NCBI GenBank assembly: GCA_905250125.1 | Contig: CAJNOL010000292.1 | Span: 1-64,000 of the forward strand | Length of the DNA: 64,000 bases | DNA from: Rotaria sordida | Lineage: Eukaryota > Rotifera > Eurotatoria > Philodinida > Philodinidae | Reading direction: 5' to 3' | Shown here: positions 27,476 through 41,037 of the stretch, in pieces | How the letters are laid out: each line of letters begins with the position of its first letter | How positions within the stretch are numbered: the stretch's first letter is position 1 | Translations under genes and position numbers: made by a program | The notes under the pieces: generated by a model | Databases searched by the model: none | Told to the model about the DNA's origin: nothing | Seen by the model: only the letters and a program-made list of their open reading frames with translations

Positions 27476-27983
27476 AAACCAACAACAACAACAACAACAG
27501 CATTACACATCTAGCTTTGGTTAGATATTTTTTTCCAATGTTTCGGTTTTTTTTTTTCATATAATTCATGCATTTAAAGCAAAGGATAGAGGTGCTGTCT
27601 AAGAAAGAAAAACAAATATATGCATCTACGCAAACAGCCATACTCAACTAGATGAACATAAAAACTGTTCGCAAAAACAAAACAAAAACAAAAAACAAAG
27701 TACTTTTTACATAGAAAAAGTTAATAGAGAGGAATGTTGAAAAACTACAGTCTGATATGATAAATTTTTTTATAAATGAACAACATATTTTTATATCAGT
27801 CAATCATTTAAGAAAGGTAGGACAAAAGAAAAGAAGATAATAGGTATCTGATAGAACAAAATGCGAAAACAAAAAAAAAAAAATTCTCTTCGAGACCTGT
27901 CAGAAAAGGAAGACGAAATTTATTCACATTCTTGATTCTTTTTTTTTTTATTTATTATTTTCGTCGATTATTTATTATTGTTT

Positions 27984-30937
27984 TTAATTGACGATTGAAG
28001 ATTTATGTATTTGTTTTTGTAGACGTTCAAGTTCAATTTGTAATGTTGCACGTGCCTTCTTTTCTTCATCTAATTCACCAACAAGATCACGAATTTGATC
28101 GGTAAATTTTATTTTCATATCATCCATTAAAATTTTCATTTTAAATAAATCTTTTTGTAATTGATCAATTGTTATTGTACTATTATTATTTAATATATTT
28201 GCATTAACATATGAAGAATTTGTAGCTGTTTGAGCTAATTCTGTTGTACTATTAAGTGAAGATGTTCCTTGTTGATTAGTATTTACTAATGTAGAATGAA
28301 GAGATGATGGACGATTTGTATAACGTGGCGATTCTAATTGTCCTGGTTCTGAAAAGAATTTAATTATATTTCGTAGTTAAAAAAAAAAAAAAAAACTTTG
28401 TAAGTTATCTTACCTCGTTGAGATGATGGAGGTGAAGGAGTATGAACTTTGCGTTCATTCTAAAGAATATGATAATAGATAATCATATCAAGAAAAAGAT
28501 AAAACATCTTAGGTTTTAGTTTTCTATATAAAATTTTTATCTTAGACTAACAAAATAGATATTCGTTAATTAAACTAAATACCAATATAATTATAATTCT
28601 GTACAAATAGAATAAATTAAATCGAATTGATTCATTATATTTCGAAGGACAAAGAAACAAAAAAGATCAGAAATTAAATGTTTATTGAAAATTTTCATGT
28701 TTCGAAGAATAAATTTTTAAACGGAAAATGATATTTTTCATTTTAAACTTTTCGATCAATAACCTTTAGATAGATCATGTTGTCACAATGAAAATCTAAC
28801 CTTAGATTCAGTGACTTGTGGACGATTATTATGATTTGTTTCATCAATTGAACCTGTTGTTTTACTCAATCCATTTTCCTATTTATAAAAAAAAAAAAAG
28901 TATTCATTCAAATATGAAAAAGTTTTACTCTAATAAAACAAACCATTTTTCTTATTGTCGATGATGGTGGTCGTTTTGATGATACAGGTCTTGCTTTATT
29001 AAAACCACTTAATTTTTCCGTTGTACCAATAGCATCAAGATTATTAATTTCTGCATAATGATTGCGTGATCCATGTCCTTAATAAAATAATATGTTCGAA
29101 TGAACAGATATTTGATTATTATTCTATTTACCTTCTTCATCACTAATTGAAGTTGACTTTGCATGATGTGAATCATTAGAAAAGCCGTGAGATGAATCTA
29201 TAAAATATACTTATATGTTAACAATTTTTAACTATGAACTTTTTTACCTCCATTCGTTGTTTTTGTTTTTGATAATGTTTGAGAAAGATTTTTTGTTCCT
29301 GCATCAGGTGTATTTGGTCGATGTTTCGAATTCTATTAAAAAAAACCAAACATAATCTTCATTGCATGTTTTATTAATCTTAAATAATGAACAAACTATT
29401 GATGGTGTCGTCGTTGTCAGAATTTCTTCAACATAATTATCTAATCGAGAAAATAAAAAACTATGAAAATAATCAATCATAAAAGAAAAACACAAAATCT
29501 ACCTGGAAATACACCAATTCGACCATGAAGTTCACCTTTCCACCATCCTTCATCTTCAAGATTTTTATCAAGAATAGTAACAATATCATTAACTGTAAGT
29601 GTTAATTCATCATCAGCAGCTTTTTTATAATCATATAAAACACGTGCTTTGATTGGTGTTGTTTTTTTTGTTGTTAATAATGGTGGTGTAGCTGGAGTTT
29701 TTTGTTGTGATAATGATGATGTTTCTATTGATGCTGGTGAAATTGATTTATTAATCTAATTATTATTATTATAAAAATTCAAATAAAACAAAAAGAATTC
29801 ATTAAAACATACTTCTTTATTAACTAATGCATTAAGAACATTATTTGGTTTACGTTTAATTGGTGGATCTTTTTTATTACCTTATTTAATTATATATATT
29901 TTTTTTTTTAAATATCAAGTAAATTTCAATTTATCTTACTTGTTTCATCAGTTATACGTGTAACATAATTTGATGGAAATAAACCAACTTTACCATTAAG
30001 AATACCTTCATACCAACCTTCTTCAACCTAAAAATTTTCACTTAATTCTTTGTTTTTTAAGCAAAACAAAATACTAAATCCTACCAAACGTGTTACATTA
30101 ACAATATCATTTGGATTAATTGTTAATTCATCATCATGTACAGGTGTATAAGCATAAGCAACTTTAACTTGAAATAATGTTCCATTTGGTAAACTATTCG
30201 ATTGAAATACTAAAATAGAAATCAAAATATAAACATTTGAAGTCAAAGAGACGAAATGATAAAAGAACGAAAAAAAAAATAAAGCATAGAGCATGAAGAA
30301 AAAAAAATTCTTTTTTTTTTTGACAAAATGAATGCTTTCTCTCTTTGAAGAAAATAGAGCGAATACGTACATATCTTTTTTTAAGTACAGAAAAAAAGAA
30401 AATATCGATATTTAAAATTGAATAATTTAAAATATTAGAATTCAACTCACGAGTATCATCATTTGTAGGTCGTTTTCTTAATGTACCACTTTTATTTGCG
30501 TTAACTGCTGATTGTAATCGTGATCCAAGTTCATTTGCAAATGTTCGATTTTTAGCTTTTTCTTTTGTTAATGGCTTTTAGAAGAGAAAAAAAAGTTATT
30601 TTAATCAGAAAAAAAAGAAGAAATCTAAATTCAACTTACAGTAACGAAATTTTCTGGAAAATGACTGAAAAAAAAATATATATTTTAATTAAAAATGAAA
30701 TCTACAAAAATATTTAAACAAACCCATATGTTCCACGACATTCCCCTTTAAGCCATCCATCTTCAGCTGGTACGGCATCAGTTATTATATCGCCTTTTCG
30801 TATTGTTAATTCATCTGATGATTTAGCAATATAATCATATTCCACAATATAAGTACCCACTATTATAAACAAATTAATATTAAATATTTCAATTGAAATA
30901 ATTTTAGAAAAAAAATAAATTAATTCTCACTTCTCAT
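27984..30937 (-). CDS. CIN85/CD2AP-family adaptor with three SH3 domains
   Basis: Fifteen coding exons (minus strand): 30937-30931, 30859-30724, 30664-30640, 30574-30451, 30209-30085, 30027-29940, 29880-29813, 29755-29503, 29440-29397, 29332-29248, 29197-29132, 29077-28944, 28878-28801, 28459-28414, 28348-27984. They join in frame into 547 residues. SH3-1 (about 3-57, VEYDYIAKSSDELTI...HFPENFV), SH3-2 (about 111-162, VKVAYAYTPVHDDELTI...LFPSNYV) and SH3-3 (about 222-281, ARVLYDYKKAADDELTL...VFPGNYV form) each show ALYDY, acidic RT-loop and Pro-Asn-Tyr positions. A Ser/Pro/Lys-rich linker with several PxxP-like and basic stretches follows, then a C-terminal coiled coil (about 480-540). This is the CIN85 (SH3KBP1)/CD2AP layout: scaffolds linking Cbl, endocytic proteins and actin. 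The first coding exon holds only seven bases. Which vertebrate paralogue is closer cannot be said; the animal ancestor had one gene. Confidence 0.92.
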
Positions 30938-31450
30938 TTGTGATTATAAATTTAATTCATTTGAAACTAAATCTGAAAATAATGAAGTAAAAAAAATAGA
31001 ACGTGAAAGATTATATACTGCGTCATTGTCCTTCAATTGTATAGTGTGACCCACTTTTTTTTGTGCTCGAAAGTAAGTAAATGCACATATATATATATAT
31101 CTATATATATATATGTATACAGCAGATGTCAAATGTCAACTAAGGGGACACAGAGACGCAAAGGAGGAGACAGACAAACGAACGAACTCCGGTATACATT
31201 CTGCTCTGTTACCAAAGTGAAGAAACAAAGTAAAAAGAGACAGAAGAAAAGAAGAAAAAAAAATCAGGAGCAGCAATAAGCGCTGGTTGGCGAACGGTGA
31301 AGAGCAAAATTCTCTTTCTTTGAAGAGAGAGAGTTTTTCGCGCATGCATGCATATAATAACCAACAACGACCATGTCAATTCTTGATAGACTGGTCGAAT
31401 AATAAGGCAATCCATATATAACTATTAATAGAGAGCGCTAGATGTCGATC
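30938..31450. promoter_or_regulatory. Upstream region of the SH3 adaptor gene
   Basis: Contains an acceptor-like site (tattttcag on the minus strand near 30977) just upstream of the first ATG, suggesting a 5' UTR intron or spliced-leader site. An (AT)n run lies at 31085-31115, followed by a locally GC-richer stretch at 31120-31350. The promoter probably lies here, but no element can be fixed. Confidence 0.35.
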
Positions 31451-34400
31451 ATTAGCTATCATTATCCCGAATAAAGTAAACAATGCCCAGCTGGTGCTTA
31501 GCTATACTACGCAATAACAAATAGTTTTCTTTTATATGTATATTTTTTTTTTGAAATATGATGGTGTTGTAATTCTTTAATCGTGTGCAACCGTCTGAGT
31601 ACCTAATATGTGTGTATTTGATGTAATTGATCATGCGGATAAGTAAATTTTTTAATGAGAATATTTTATACAATGTTGGCTATTGTACGTTGACACATAT
31701 CTGATCATATTTAATTTTCTACAAACCTTTGCGTTTCTGTCACACGTAAGATTTTATTCAAGTGAAAGAAATAGTTATATTGATTTTGTATTTATCGAAT
31801 AGAAAGAATATTGCGGATAGAAAAATATGAGTCAATAATCTTCACGTGATCTTATTGTGATTTTGCATAATTCAAATTTGATTATTGAAAATAATGATCC
31901 AATTCAAATGAGTGATGATATATTTTAAGAACTTTGCTAATACCTAGATTTAATTATCTTCTCTAAGCTTTTATTTTTTTGTTATTAATATTATATTTAA
32001 ATAATAATTAAAAACTTTATTTGATTTATAAAAATAAGGTATCCAGAGCATCATATCTGAAAAAAAAACATAGTATAAGTCTAAAACATGAACATTCATT
32101 TATCAATAAAGCTTTACCGTCCTTCAATTCTTAACTTTTTTTTTGTTTTATGTTCTTAAAATATGAAAAAAAAATTATTAGCATAAGACTTATAGTACAC
32201 TCATAATGCATTACGTGTTTTCTGAAATTTTGCAACAAAAACTATGAAATATTTTAGTTTTTCTTATTTAGTATGATCAATAATATAAATAATTTTCAAA
32301 TCATCTTGTTCATTTTTACTAACCAATAGTTACATATACGTAATGTGAAGATTGACAAAAAAAAACGAGCGTAATCTTTATATAGACATTTATTACATGA
32401 TTAAGTCATAAAATAAAAATGCATAAGAGCAGTTTAATAAGTACTTGAATTTGACTTAAGTTGTACCTTTTCCTTTCAACTTTCTTCCTTGATAAAAGTG
32501 CTGAATTATGATTAACAACGTCTTCTGTAACTACACTATTGAACATATTCAACTTCACAATGACATTCTTGATATTCTGAATATGTAGTAATTTTAATTG
32601 AAACTCATTTGATTGAAGTCTTATCTATACTATTTTATGTATTAATGATTAGAAAAAAATACATATAATTAATATGTTAAAGACAATTTTGCTGTTGATG
32701 ATTTCTGATTAGACATATTTGAAGTGAGTGCAAAAACAAAAGATTAAGATTTATCTAATAGACTAGTTACATTAGTAATAAGTTTAGATGCAATTTAAAT
32801 CATTCGTTGGCGATACAGACGTCGTCCTTACTGATATTTTGCTGTCAATGGATAAGTATCACAGCTGTCAACTTTATTGAAGAGAGTCATTATCAAAATT
32901 TTGAATAGTATATCTAACTTATCATTGCTGTCTTCATGAATAATTTGAATTTTGAATTATTTTACATGAATTTTTTAATGATTTATGATCATTGTAAACA
33001 TTCTGTATAAATGATTATTTCAATTACAGAATTCAATAAAGAATAATTTCTGTGCTTGATGAAATAGATAAATTTCTAATTTTATTATGTTTATAGACTA
33101 GAAAGGTGTAGATGACCCAATAATATTTTTCATATAAGAAATGATTTTAAATCTATTTTGATTGAATATTAACATTGAGAATACAAATATTGTATCATTA
33201 CTTATTATGTACATTATACACGTACAAATAAAACAATATAAATAATGTGAAAAATATAGCTTTACAGAGAACTATTAAAAAATCGTTTTTTTCCATATTA
33301 TTTTTCTTTAATTGTGTATTAACTTGAGGATGTGTAGAATATGAAGAAAATGATGCTTTCAATCATTTGACATGTCATTTTCTGACTTTCTACGATTTCT
33401 ATAAAGATTATTGTCATTCATTCTTCATATATTTTTCTGCTGTTAAGATACTTCTTGTTATTATTAAATAATAAAATGAAGAAAGTTTTGATATGTACGA
33501 ATACAATATTATGTAAAACATAGAATCAGAATTATAGATTAAAAAATTCATATTGAAGAAATTGAAATTCATTTTACTCGCGTAATTTCTAGATTTATTT
33601 TTTTGCATAAAAACATGAGCATACTCATTAAACCGAGCATTGATATGCCAGTTAATCTGCTTTTGACGCAGATGACATTTTAGAATTATAAGATTTCATT
33701 TTTGGTTCTAAACAATCAATCTTTACTTTAAATGATGAATATAGTATAATTAGAGATGGAAGCCAATCGACTGAGTCATTGCTACTACCAATGTGACACA
33801 AAAATAGATATTTAATCTTTAAAAATTTTCGACGCTTCAAATCAGTTTTTGGAGGTGTTACCGTTCGATTTCTTTTTAATAAGTTCTCTACCATCGTTGT
33901 CTTTCTTTTTCAAAATTTCTCGACATTAAGAAAGTTTTTAGAAAAGTCATTGAAAAATTTCAGGCGCTGCCACCGATCAATGCATTGGCTCATACTTCTA
34001 AAAATAATATAAAAATATATTTCTTTAATTGTTACACCTGAATTAGTGTATTCTCTAAATTCATCAAAACAATTTATTAGATGCACTCATACTTGTTTCG
34101 AATAGTCTATTATTAAATATAAATAGTGGAGAACATAATTTAATATCCGTTTTTCTCATGTCTGGTATTACAAGGAAGCTAATCTACAAAGATTACTTTG
34201 ATAATATTGGTTAATGTTTATGTAATTAGCAGATATCAGGACGAATGCTATACGATTGTAGAGTTTTCTTATGCATGAATCTGCATTAATAAAACACAAT
34301 TGTAGTATTTACTTTTATCTTTAAAAATACTAAGCAAGATTTTTGGATTCGATATTGTGTGATATATGAAACGATAAGAATAATAAGCTTATATTACATC

Positions 34401-36359
34401 CTCTAAAGTTATACTTTTATATTTCATTTGAAATCAAGCATCATTCGAAAAAAGTTATCTTCTTTACATAGTTCCAGAGATAAAATGCTCATGAAACTTG
34501 AACAAACGAAAGTAATATAGAAAGAATATTTTTGTTATTTTAGCATTAGTAATAAAGTAAACAACAATCCACTTTTATACTTCAGTGATATATTCTCAAA
34601 ATCCATTCATCAATATTAGTCTATACAATGTGCCCATGAATGACATATGAGATAGTATTAATTATTGGTAATGATATATCAATTAATATCAATTAAATAT
34701 CAATTGCACTGATGTAAACGTCGTTATATTTAATTCCATTTCATTTCTGTATCATTCTGCTTCTATTCAATGGATATTATATCATTGTTTGAATGGATGA
34801 GAACTTATCATCTACTACTTTTGATATATTCTTTTTCATCTTGCTAGACTAGTAAATATCATTGAAGTTTATAAAACTCTAAATAAAATTTTTTCTATAA
34901 TCTGATCATTAGTATACACAATTAATGTGGCAATCGGATGTATCGATATTATTAAAAAACAACAACTATTCACCGCCTATATTATACGTGATGAAATATG
35001 TTTTAGATCAACAACTATTGATCCACAAGATTGATATCAGAAAAGTTTATATTCATGCAATTTCTATAATATAAGAAATAAGGTCAATTATATTTAAATC
35101 TTTAGATGATGCATGAAAATGCCATTGACATATTGCTCATTTTTATAGAATATTGAATGTTTCATTCTAATAGAGGTGAAAATCATAGACATTTTCCAAT
35201 TGAATAAACCAAATAAGTTCCATCTAAGACATGTTCTTGAAAAGAAAAACTAATCAACAAAATATGTCGGAGAACATCGAAAATAAAACGAAGTACTCTA
35301 AAAGTCTGAGAGTAATTCAAGAATGAATGTAAAGCTTTATTCGCTCAAATTTTCGATTTATCAATCAAACCAAAACCAATAATAAGCATAGCTATTGGCA
35401 ACCTAAATCAAAAAATGTCATAGAATCTGTTACTATAGAATAAGAGAAATTGAACAAAATCTTAGGTATATTTTTTATACAGTGGAATTTTTCATTACAT
35501 CCAATATGAAATAATAACATTGAAAATACAAAAAAAAACCAATCTCTTACATATATCTCAGTTGTCAATAAAAAAAACATCCGAATTTATAATCCTTATG
35601 GTATCTGATCAATATGAATCATATTGAATAAAAGAGTTTCATCTATGATATTTAAAACAAAACATATTGTGTTTGTATAAAGACGTTTGTCGTTGTTGAG
35701 TAGTTACCAGAAAATATGTTCCGTCTGATCCAATAACTAAAGCTAATATAAATATAATTGTATCAAAAGTAATAAAGCGCAAAGAGTTTGTTTGAAATAC
35801 CAATGAATTATATTCTTTTGTTGATAATGCATCGATTAAGAATAATCAGATAATATGAATAATTATGCTTGAAAGAATTTGTACGAAAGGATTACTGTGT
35901 TACAATAAAATAAATAGACTTTTTTTTCCTATTACATAATATGATCTGTTTTAGCTCATATAATAAAACGAATACTTTCATCCTTCACACACTTACATCA
36001 TATTTCGGACATTAATGAAAACGAATAGGTAAAATTACATCCGGTTCGATTTCAATTTTTATTCAATATTTTTTCGGGATTCAAAGAGATGAGAATGTCA
36101 TTCTCCTATATATATAAGATTAATGTATTTTTTAGTATTAATATTCATTTTTCTTCGAATATTTTAATTATTAATAAAAACAAAAAAAATTTTCTTGTAT
36201 TATACTGTCATCTGTATTATATAAACTTTCATTGGCGAAATCTTCAATGTCGCTATCATCAATCTATTATACTTATCATAAGACCTTAACTCATTTTCTA
36301 AATTTAAAGAAAAAATAGTCATTGAGTTGTTTGACGTTGTCTTTGATTAAATTATTGAT
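31451..36359. other. Long intergenic region, no gene recognised
   Basis: Nearly 5 kb of AT-rich sequence. Open frames such as 33652-33894 (minus) and 36089-36289 (plus) have no motif and no consistent splice partners. No repeat shared with other parts of the window was noticed. Confidence 0.45.
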
Positions 36360-36710
36360 ATGAACGATCCATCATTTTCATCTGAAAATGTTCAGTCTGA
36401 AACTTGTTGTTCATCATCAACAACACCACCAATGCCAATGTTGACAACAGATGATTATCTTGATGGTCTTCATTGTGTACATGAAGCACAAAAAGTAAAT
36501 GCAACACCAGAAGAAATTATATATAAATTACGTCTTTATCTTGAAGATAAAGTTGGTGGTAAAAATGTTTTAAATACAATATTAGCACTTATACGAACTA
36601 AACAAATTGTGGATTTTAATAATCATAAAGAATTTGAATATTGTACGAGTTTATTACCACTTTTTATGGTACTTATTTGTTTAGAAAATTCACTTGTTCA
36701 ACAAAGATAA
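36360..36710 (+). CDS. Hypothetical 116-residue protein
   Basis: Single-exon frame with an ATG start and a TAA stop that overlaps an aataaag polyadenylation-like signal. Residues 1-28 are Ser/Thr/Pro-rich and probably disordered. Residues 29-116 look mainly helical (DDYLDGLHCVHEAQKV, TPEEIIYKLRLYLEDKV, NVLNTILALIRTKQIV), ending in a hydrophobic helix. Codon usage resembles the neighbouring real genes (third-position A/T, frequent GAA, AAA, TTA). I do not recognise the family; no catalytic motif is visible. It could also be the last exon of a longer gene, but no upstream exon was found. Confidence 0.5.
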   Translation: MNDPSFSSENVQSETCCSSSTTPPMPMLTTDDYLDGLHCVHEAQKVNATPEEIIYKLRLYLEDKVGGKNVLNTILALIRTKQIVDFNNHKEFEYCTSLLPLFMVLICLENSLVQQR

Positions 36711-37189
36711 TAAAGTTTTTTTTTAACTTGATTATTATTGTTAATGACACAGTGATTAATTATTGTGTGTGATGGTAAATTTTTTTGTGTATATTCTATT
36801 TTAATCAGAAATATTTGTACCCGGTCGTAGTGAAACTATTTTTTGTTTCTTGACTTTCAATAAAATTGATCAAAAAAGAAATTATAGTCGATAATTCGAA
36901 ATCTACCTGTCTGAAAAATGTGAATCCGAATCCGAGAAAAACTAAGCTTCTAGACCCGATAGATCTAGATCCGAGTTTTTTTTTCCACCAATATCTGGCA
37001 TCCTATGTATACATGAACAAGTAAAGCATCAAACTTTTAGCTTTTTATTGGCTACTCTCAGAAAAAAAAGTCAATATACAGTCATTTCCCGTTCTTCTTT
37101 TTTCCATCATTCAATGCTTAACAAATTAAATGTTTTTCGTTAGTTGTAAAGAACATTATCTTAAGAAAAAATGAAATTGAACAGTTAAT
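36711..37189. other. Intergenic spacer
   Basis: 3' flank of the small ORF. A short stretch with repeated ccga/tctaga-type words lies at 36925-36980, near the start of the dead hAT element; it may be transposon end sequence. No gene. Confidence 0.35.
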
Positions 37190-37530
37190 TGATAAACAAA
37201 ATTCGTTAAACCAACAGTAACACCAACATTTTTAGCTTTATGAAATAGTCTCTGTTCTAGTTATGAAAATGAGATGAACCAAGAATATGTTCTATGCAAT
37301 CAATGTGAAGATTTACTTATTTATAAATCATCTTTTGGTACTAATTCACTATATAAGCATATTCATAATTGTCAAAATTAAACAAAAATTAATCAACTGT
37401 TCTAATTCGAATTATGCAGAAAAATTAAAGTTGTTTGTGTTGAATTTGCAGCACTTGACTATCGACCATATAAACCAATGGATGATATCGATTTTAAAAA
37501 TCTTGCAAAAAAAAATGTTTTAATACTGGC
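37190..37530 (+). pseudogene. hAT transposase N-terminal remnant with BED zinc finger
   Basis: Around 37256-37381 the plus strand encodes YVLCNQCEDLLIYKSSFGTN followed by SLYKHIHNC, a BED-finger pattern (Cys-x2-Cys ... His-x4-Cys), then a TAA stop. From about 37411 another frame reads KIKVVCVEFAALDYRPYKPM and DDIDFKNLAKK. This corresponds to the post-BED region of hAT transposases (typically ALDLRPF...F..L). Frames change and stop between the two parts and the catalytic domain is missing, so it is inactive. Whether it belongs to the same family as the C-terminal relic at 21.6 kb is unknown. Confidence 0.7.
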
Positions 37531-38329
37531 CGATACTTGCTTATATGGAGTTTTGGGTCTACATTTTTGTGGACAGGACTCATAATTGCAACTCCCTACT
37601 TAACATTTATCAGATAAAAAGAAAAACTCAAAAGCTTTTTTGTAATTGTTTGAACAATCGTTTTATTTATGATTAATATATGATAGAAAAATTACATGGT
37701 TTCTCTATTATATTTAATATGCGATGTAAAAGTCTTCAAAAAAAAAATATCGAACTCTATTACACCATATTATCGACTTCTAAGCCAAGAAGAAAAATAC
37801 TTCTACAAGAGTTCTTGTAACGTTTTTCAAACTTGAAAAGTATGTATTTCTGAATCAATTTGAGTTACATGAATAGCTCAAATCGGAACAAAAATACACC
37901 AAAATGTAACACATTAAAAACTCTATCGATATCATCTTTTGCAAAATTTTGTTAGATCTTTTCCTGATTCTTCAATCAAAAAAAGTTTGAAAAAACTCAT
38001 CTCTATAAATTGTGCATGAACTGAATTCTTTTGATGTTATTTATTCGAAAGATTGGAGGTCATAGAAGTTTAACAGAAAAAATAATTCAAAAAACACTTT
38101 TTTATCATTGCAAAATAGTCAGGTAATAAGAACAAGTAACTTTTGAAAAGACTCACATGTCATATAAAAGATACTGTGTGCATTGATGTAAATATCATCA
38201 CTAGAATCAAGAGCACAACATATAGATAGTATAGTGACTCTTTATAGATATACTACTTCGTTTTGTATTTTCGTCAAAATAATGAATAAGTTGTGGTGCA
38301 ATTGATGTTTTTAATTTTTAAAAGTTTTC
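37531..38329. other. Intergenic spacer
   Basis: Between the dead hAT and repeat B. AT-rich, no coding pattern seen. Confidence 0.4.
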
Positions 38330-39035
38330 GCCAGTGGATGCACACCAGAAGCCAAACAACAACTAAAAATCGTTGTTTGTGATAAAACGTTTTTTTTAAC
38401 AAAGCTTTTTTAATAGAAAGTAAGTATTCTTTTTGTAGCATCTTTCATATGCTGTCACATGAGATATTATTGAATTTGATTGCATGTAATACTATTGAGT
38501 CAATTGGCCTTGGCAATGTCTTCTCTTCGTCATACACTGTAACAGATATCTTATAGTATGTTCATTCTCTTCTCGTGAGCTGTAACAGGTATATCCACGA
38601 TACTAATCTAATGCAGCATTAATATGAGGCACGACTGATCTTAAGATAGATGTTCTTGACCCTTCTTTCATACTGATTGAAACATATTGTAATTAACATC
38701 ATTTTTCATCGACAGGCGTAAGAGTAGATGGTAGTTCATAAATCAAAACATATGAAAAATAAATCGGACACGATTTTTTCGTTTCTTTAGAGGAAAATTT
38801 GTTATGCTATTTTTTTTCATAATTTCAAGGTATTTTTATATTAAAGTTCATCACATATCATGCACAAAATAAAAATAGTCTACAATCTGAAGTATTGTTG
38901 TTGAGTTCGTTAGAACTGTAAAGATGTCTCTTCATGATAATCTGTGTCTTATATATTTCCTATATAGTTACAGAAAATTCTATATAAATGATGCTTTTAA
39001 TTCTTATTCTCATCATTCGAAATAATATAGAGAGA
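38330..39035. repeat. Dispersed repeat B, copy 2
   Basis: Second copy of the 23.7-24.6 kb repeat, same orientation, shorter by about 240 bases through internal deletions. The last shared block is the atgtctcttc...aattctta stretch ending near 39020. Confidence 0.65.
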
Positions 39036-39919
39036 TAGATGTTCTAATACAATTTGTTTTGGGGGCCCAAGCCGCATTTACGAGATTACTGTTGATCGGT
39101 GGCAACAAGTACGCAATAATGGCTTATTTGAATCAATAGAAACTTTTCATCGAGGATTTTTTGCATCCTCTCACTCGCTTTAATCGCACACAGATGATCT
39201 GTCGCTAAGGGAATACCTTAATAATGGTGATAAATAGTACTATCTATATATGCGGGACACTTTTTGGACAAAAATCTTATATACACTTCGAAAGAGAATA
39301 ATTTTTTACAGTCACTACTGTTGAAATGATTTTGGATCCATTTCGAAACTGCAGATGGCGCGTACAAGGACATTTGACATTGTTTTGGTATTCTGTATAT
39401 ACTCGATTTGCTCTGACCGCGTAGTCTATGTAACTTCTATGAGTAGAAGTCATTGTTTATGGTAAAATAATGTATTTTCGACAATTCAAGTACGTGATAA
39501 TTCACTTAAATTGTTAGGACTACTTTTGAAAGTAGATGTATATTTGTTCTCGATATTTCGAGAATTCTTCATACTAGATTATTGTTATACTTTTCTTATT
39601 AGTTCGTATAATATTAAAGCTGTTTTTGACATATTGAAGTTGATATGAAGGCACATCAAGAATATAACATAGATTTGATTGACAAACAACGAACAAAGTT
39701 TCGAGATAGACATCATCAAAGCAGTCTTCTCTATTTAGTTTCTTATGATAGTATAACACAAACGGAATTACAAAGAGCTTTTATTTTCTCGTAGCTCTAA
39801 GTTGTGCTTTATTAAATACAATCCAAAATACACAATAAACATTTCAAAATTTTAATCGATATCCTTATAGATATGTTAGAATTTACAACAAATATGTTTA
39901 TCATCAAGTTTCTATCATT
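39036..39919. other. Intergenic with possible transposon scraps
   Basis: The plus strand near 39085-39170 reads RWQQVRNNGLFESIETFHRG in one frame, coding-like but unidentified. A mariner-like terminal word (gggacactttttggac) is at 39253. Neither is enough to call an element. Confidence 0.3.
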
Positions 39920-40959
39920 TTAATAATGATGACCATATTGATTGTTAGGTGGACGATAACCAGAACCACCAACACGACCATCACCGTTGAGATCCATACC
40001 TGTAGCTTTTTCCAATTGATCAATCATACCACCACCCCCACTACCACCACCGTAATGTGGAGCAGCTCCGTATCCAGGTGCACCATATTGATTATGTTGT
40101 GGAGGATAAGGAGTACCACCATATTGGTTATAGTTTGGAGGACCACCATATGCGCCATAATTATGAGGACAGGGTGCACCGCCATATTGATTATATTGTG
40201 GAGGATAACCAGGAGGTCCATATTGGTTGTGAGGTGGGGCATTACCATAACCACCACCAACACGTCCATCGCCGTTGAGGTCCATATGTGTAGCTTTTTC
40301 TAATTGATTTATCAAGCCCCCTCCAGCACCGCGACCTTGTCCGTAGCCACCACCATATCCCTGACGGCCATAACCTATTTGAAAAGTTAACATTTTTTTT
40401 TTCTAAATCAATTATAGTTAAGGTTAAATAAAGTCATACCTGAACCGATCACACCATCACCATTTAAATCCATACCTGTCTTCTTTTCAATTTGTTTTGT
40501 TATAAAATCTATTCGAAAGAAAATTTATACAGATTATATTTTTCTAATAAATTCAGTTCATTCTGAAGAGTAATGATCCTCAATGTGGTCTCATATTTAA
40601 AAAAAAACACATTTGTAATTTTTCAATTGTTATAGCTCAGAAATTATTTTTATTTATAAAAGAATATTCTTGTGTATGATTTTGATATTTTTTGTTTTAT
40701 TTTGTTAAATCTATGCGACAAAATTATGTCGCAATATTAAATATCATTTTATCAATGATTGTCATTTACAACATCCTTCATTTCAAAATCACGACAGATT
40801 TTTCTTTGTTTGTTATGCGTTTTTTTTTCAATAGTTTATCATACTCGGTGACGTATTAAAGTAAAGACAGAGATAATAAATACTTCTATAAAATTTCCTA
40901 TTGGCACACAACGGTCGTCCAGTAAAAAAAAAAACAAAATACAATATAAACTTACTCAT
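39920..40959 (-). CDS. Gly/Tyr/Pro-rich protein with three DxNxDG calcium-loop motifs
   Basis: Exons 40959-40956 (only ATG plus one base), 40508-40440 and 40374-39920; 175 residues. Three copies of a ~20-residue motif occur: ITKQIEKKTGMDLNGDGVIG near the start, INQLEKATHMDLNGDGRVGG in the middle, and IDQLEKATGMDLNGDGRVGG near the end. Each is a short amphipathic helix followed by DLNGDGxxG, the first half of an EF-hand or dockerin-like calcium loop, without a normal second helix. Between motifs 2 and 3 is a low-complexity region of NQYGG/PPQYNQYG repeats. There is no signal peptide or membrane span. The family is unknown to me; calcium-dependent assembly or condensation is an inference. A TATA box sits 71 bases upstream of the ATG, suggesting strong or inducible expression. 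Splice sites (GTAAGT, GTATGA; AATAG acceptors) are good. Confidence 0.85.
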
Positions 40960-41029
40960 GTTTTTTTTGTTGTTGTTTTAGGTAATAGAAAAACTTTAGA
41001 ATAAAATGCGACAATGACTGTGATTGTGT

Positions 41030-41037
41030 TATTTATA
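41030..41037 (-). promoter_or_regulatory. TATA box of the DxNxDG-repeat gene
   Basis: TATAAATA on the minus strand, 71 bases before the ATG at 40959, placing a predicted transcription start around 41000. It is embedded in gtgtataaataac, a good metazoan TATA context. No other plausible promoter lies closer. Confidence 0.6.

Noticed and set aside
33652..33894. 80-codon minus-strand open frame
   Set aside because: No recognisable family, no neighbouring exons; could be real but cannot be supported.
39085..39170. Transposase-like fragment (RWQQVRNNGLFESIETFHRG)
   Set aside because: Too short to assign to any family and no flanking structure.
39926..40303. Plus-strand open frame of 125 codons and other frames opposite the Gly/Tyr-rich gene
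   Set aside because: Shadow frames of the minus-strand exon, caused by its repetitive composition.
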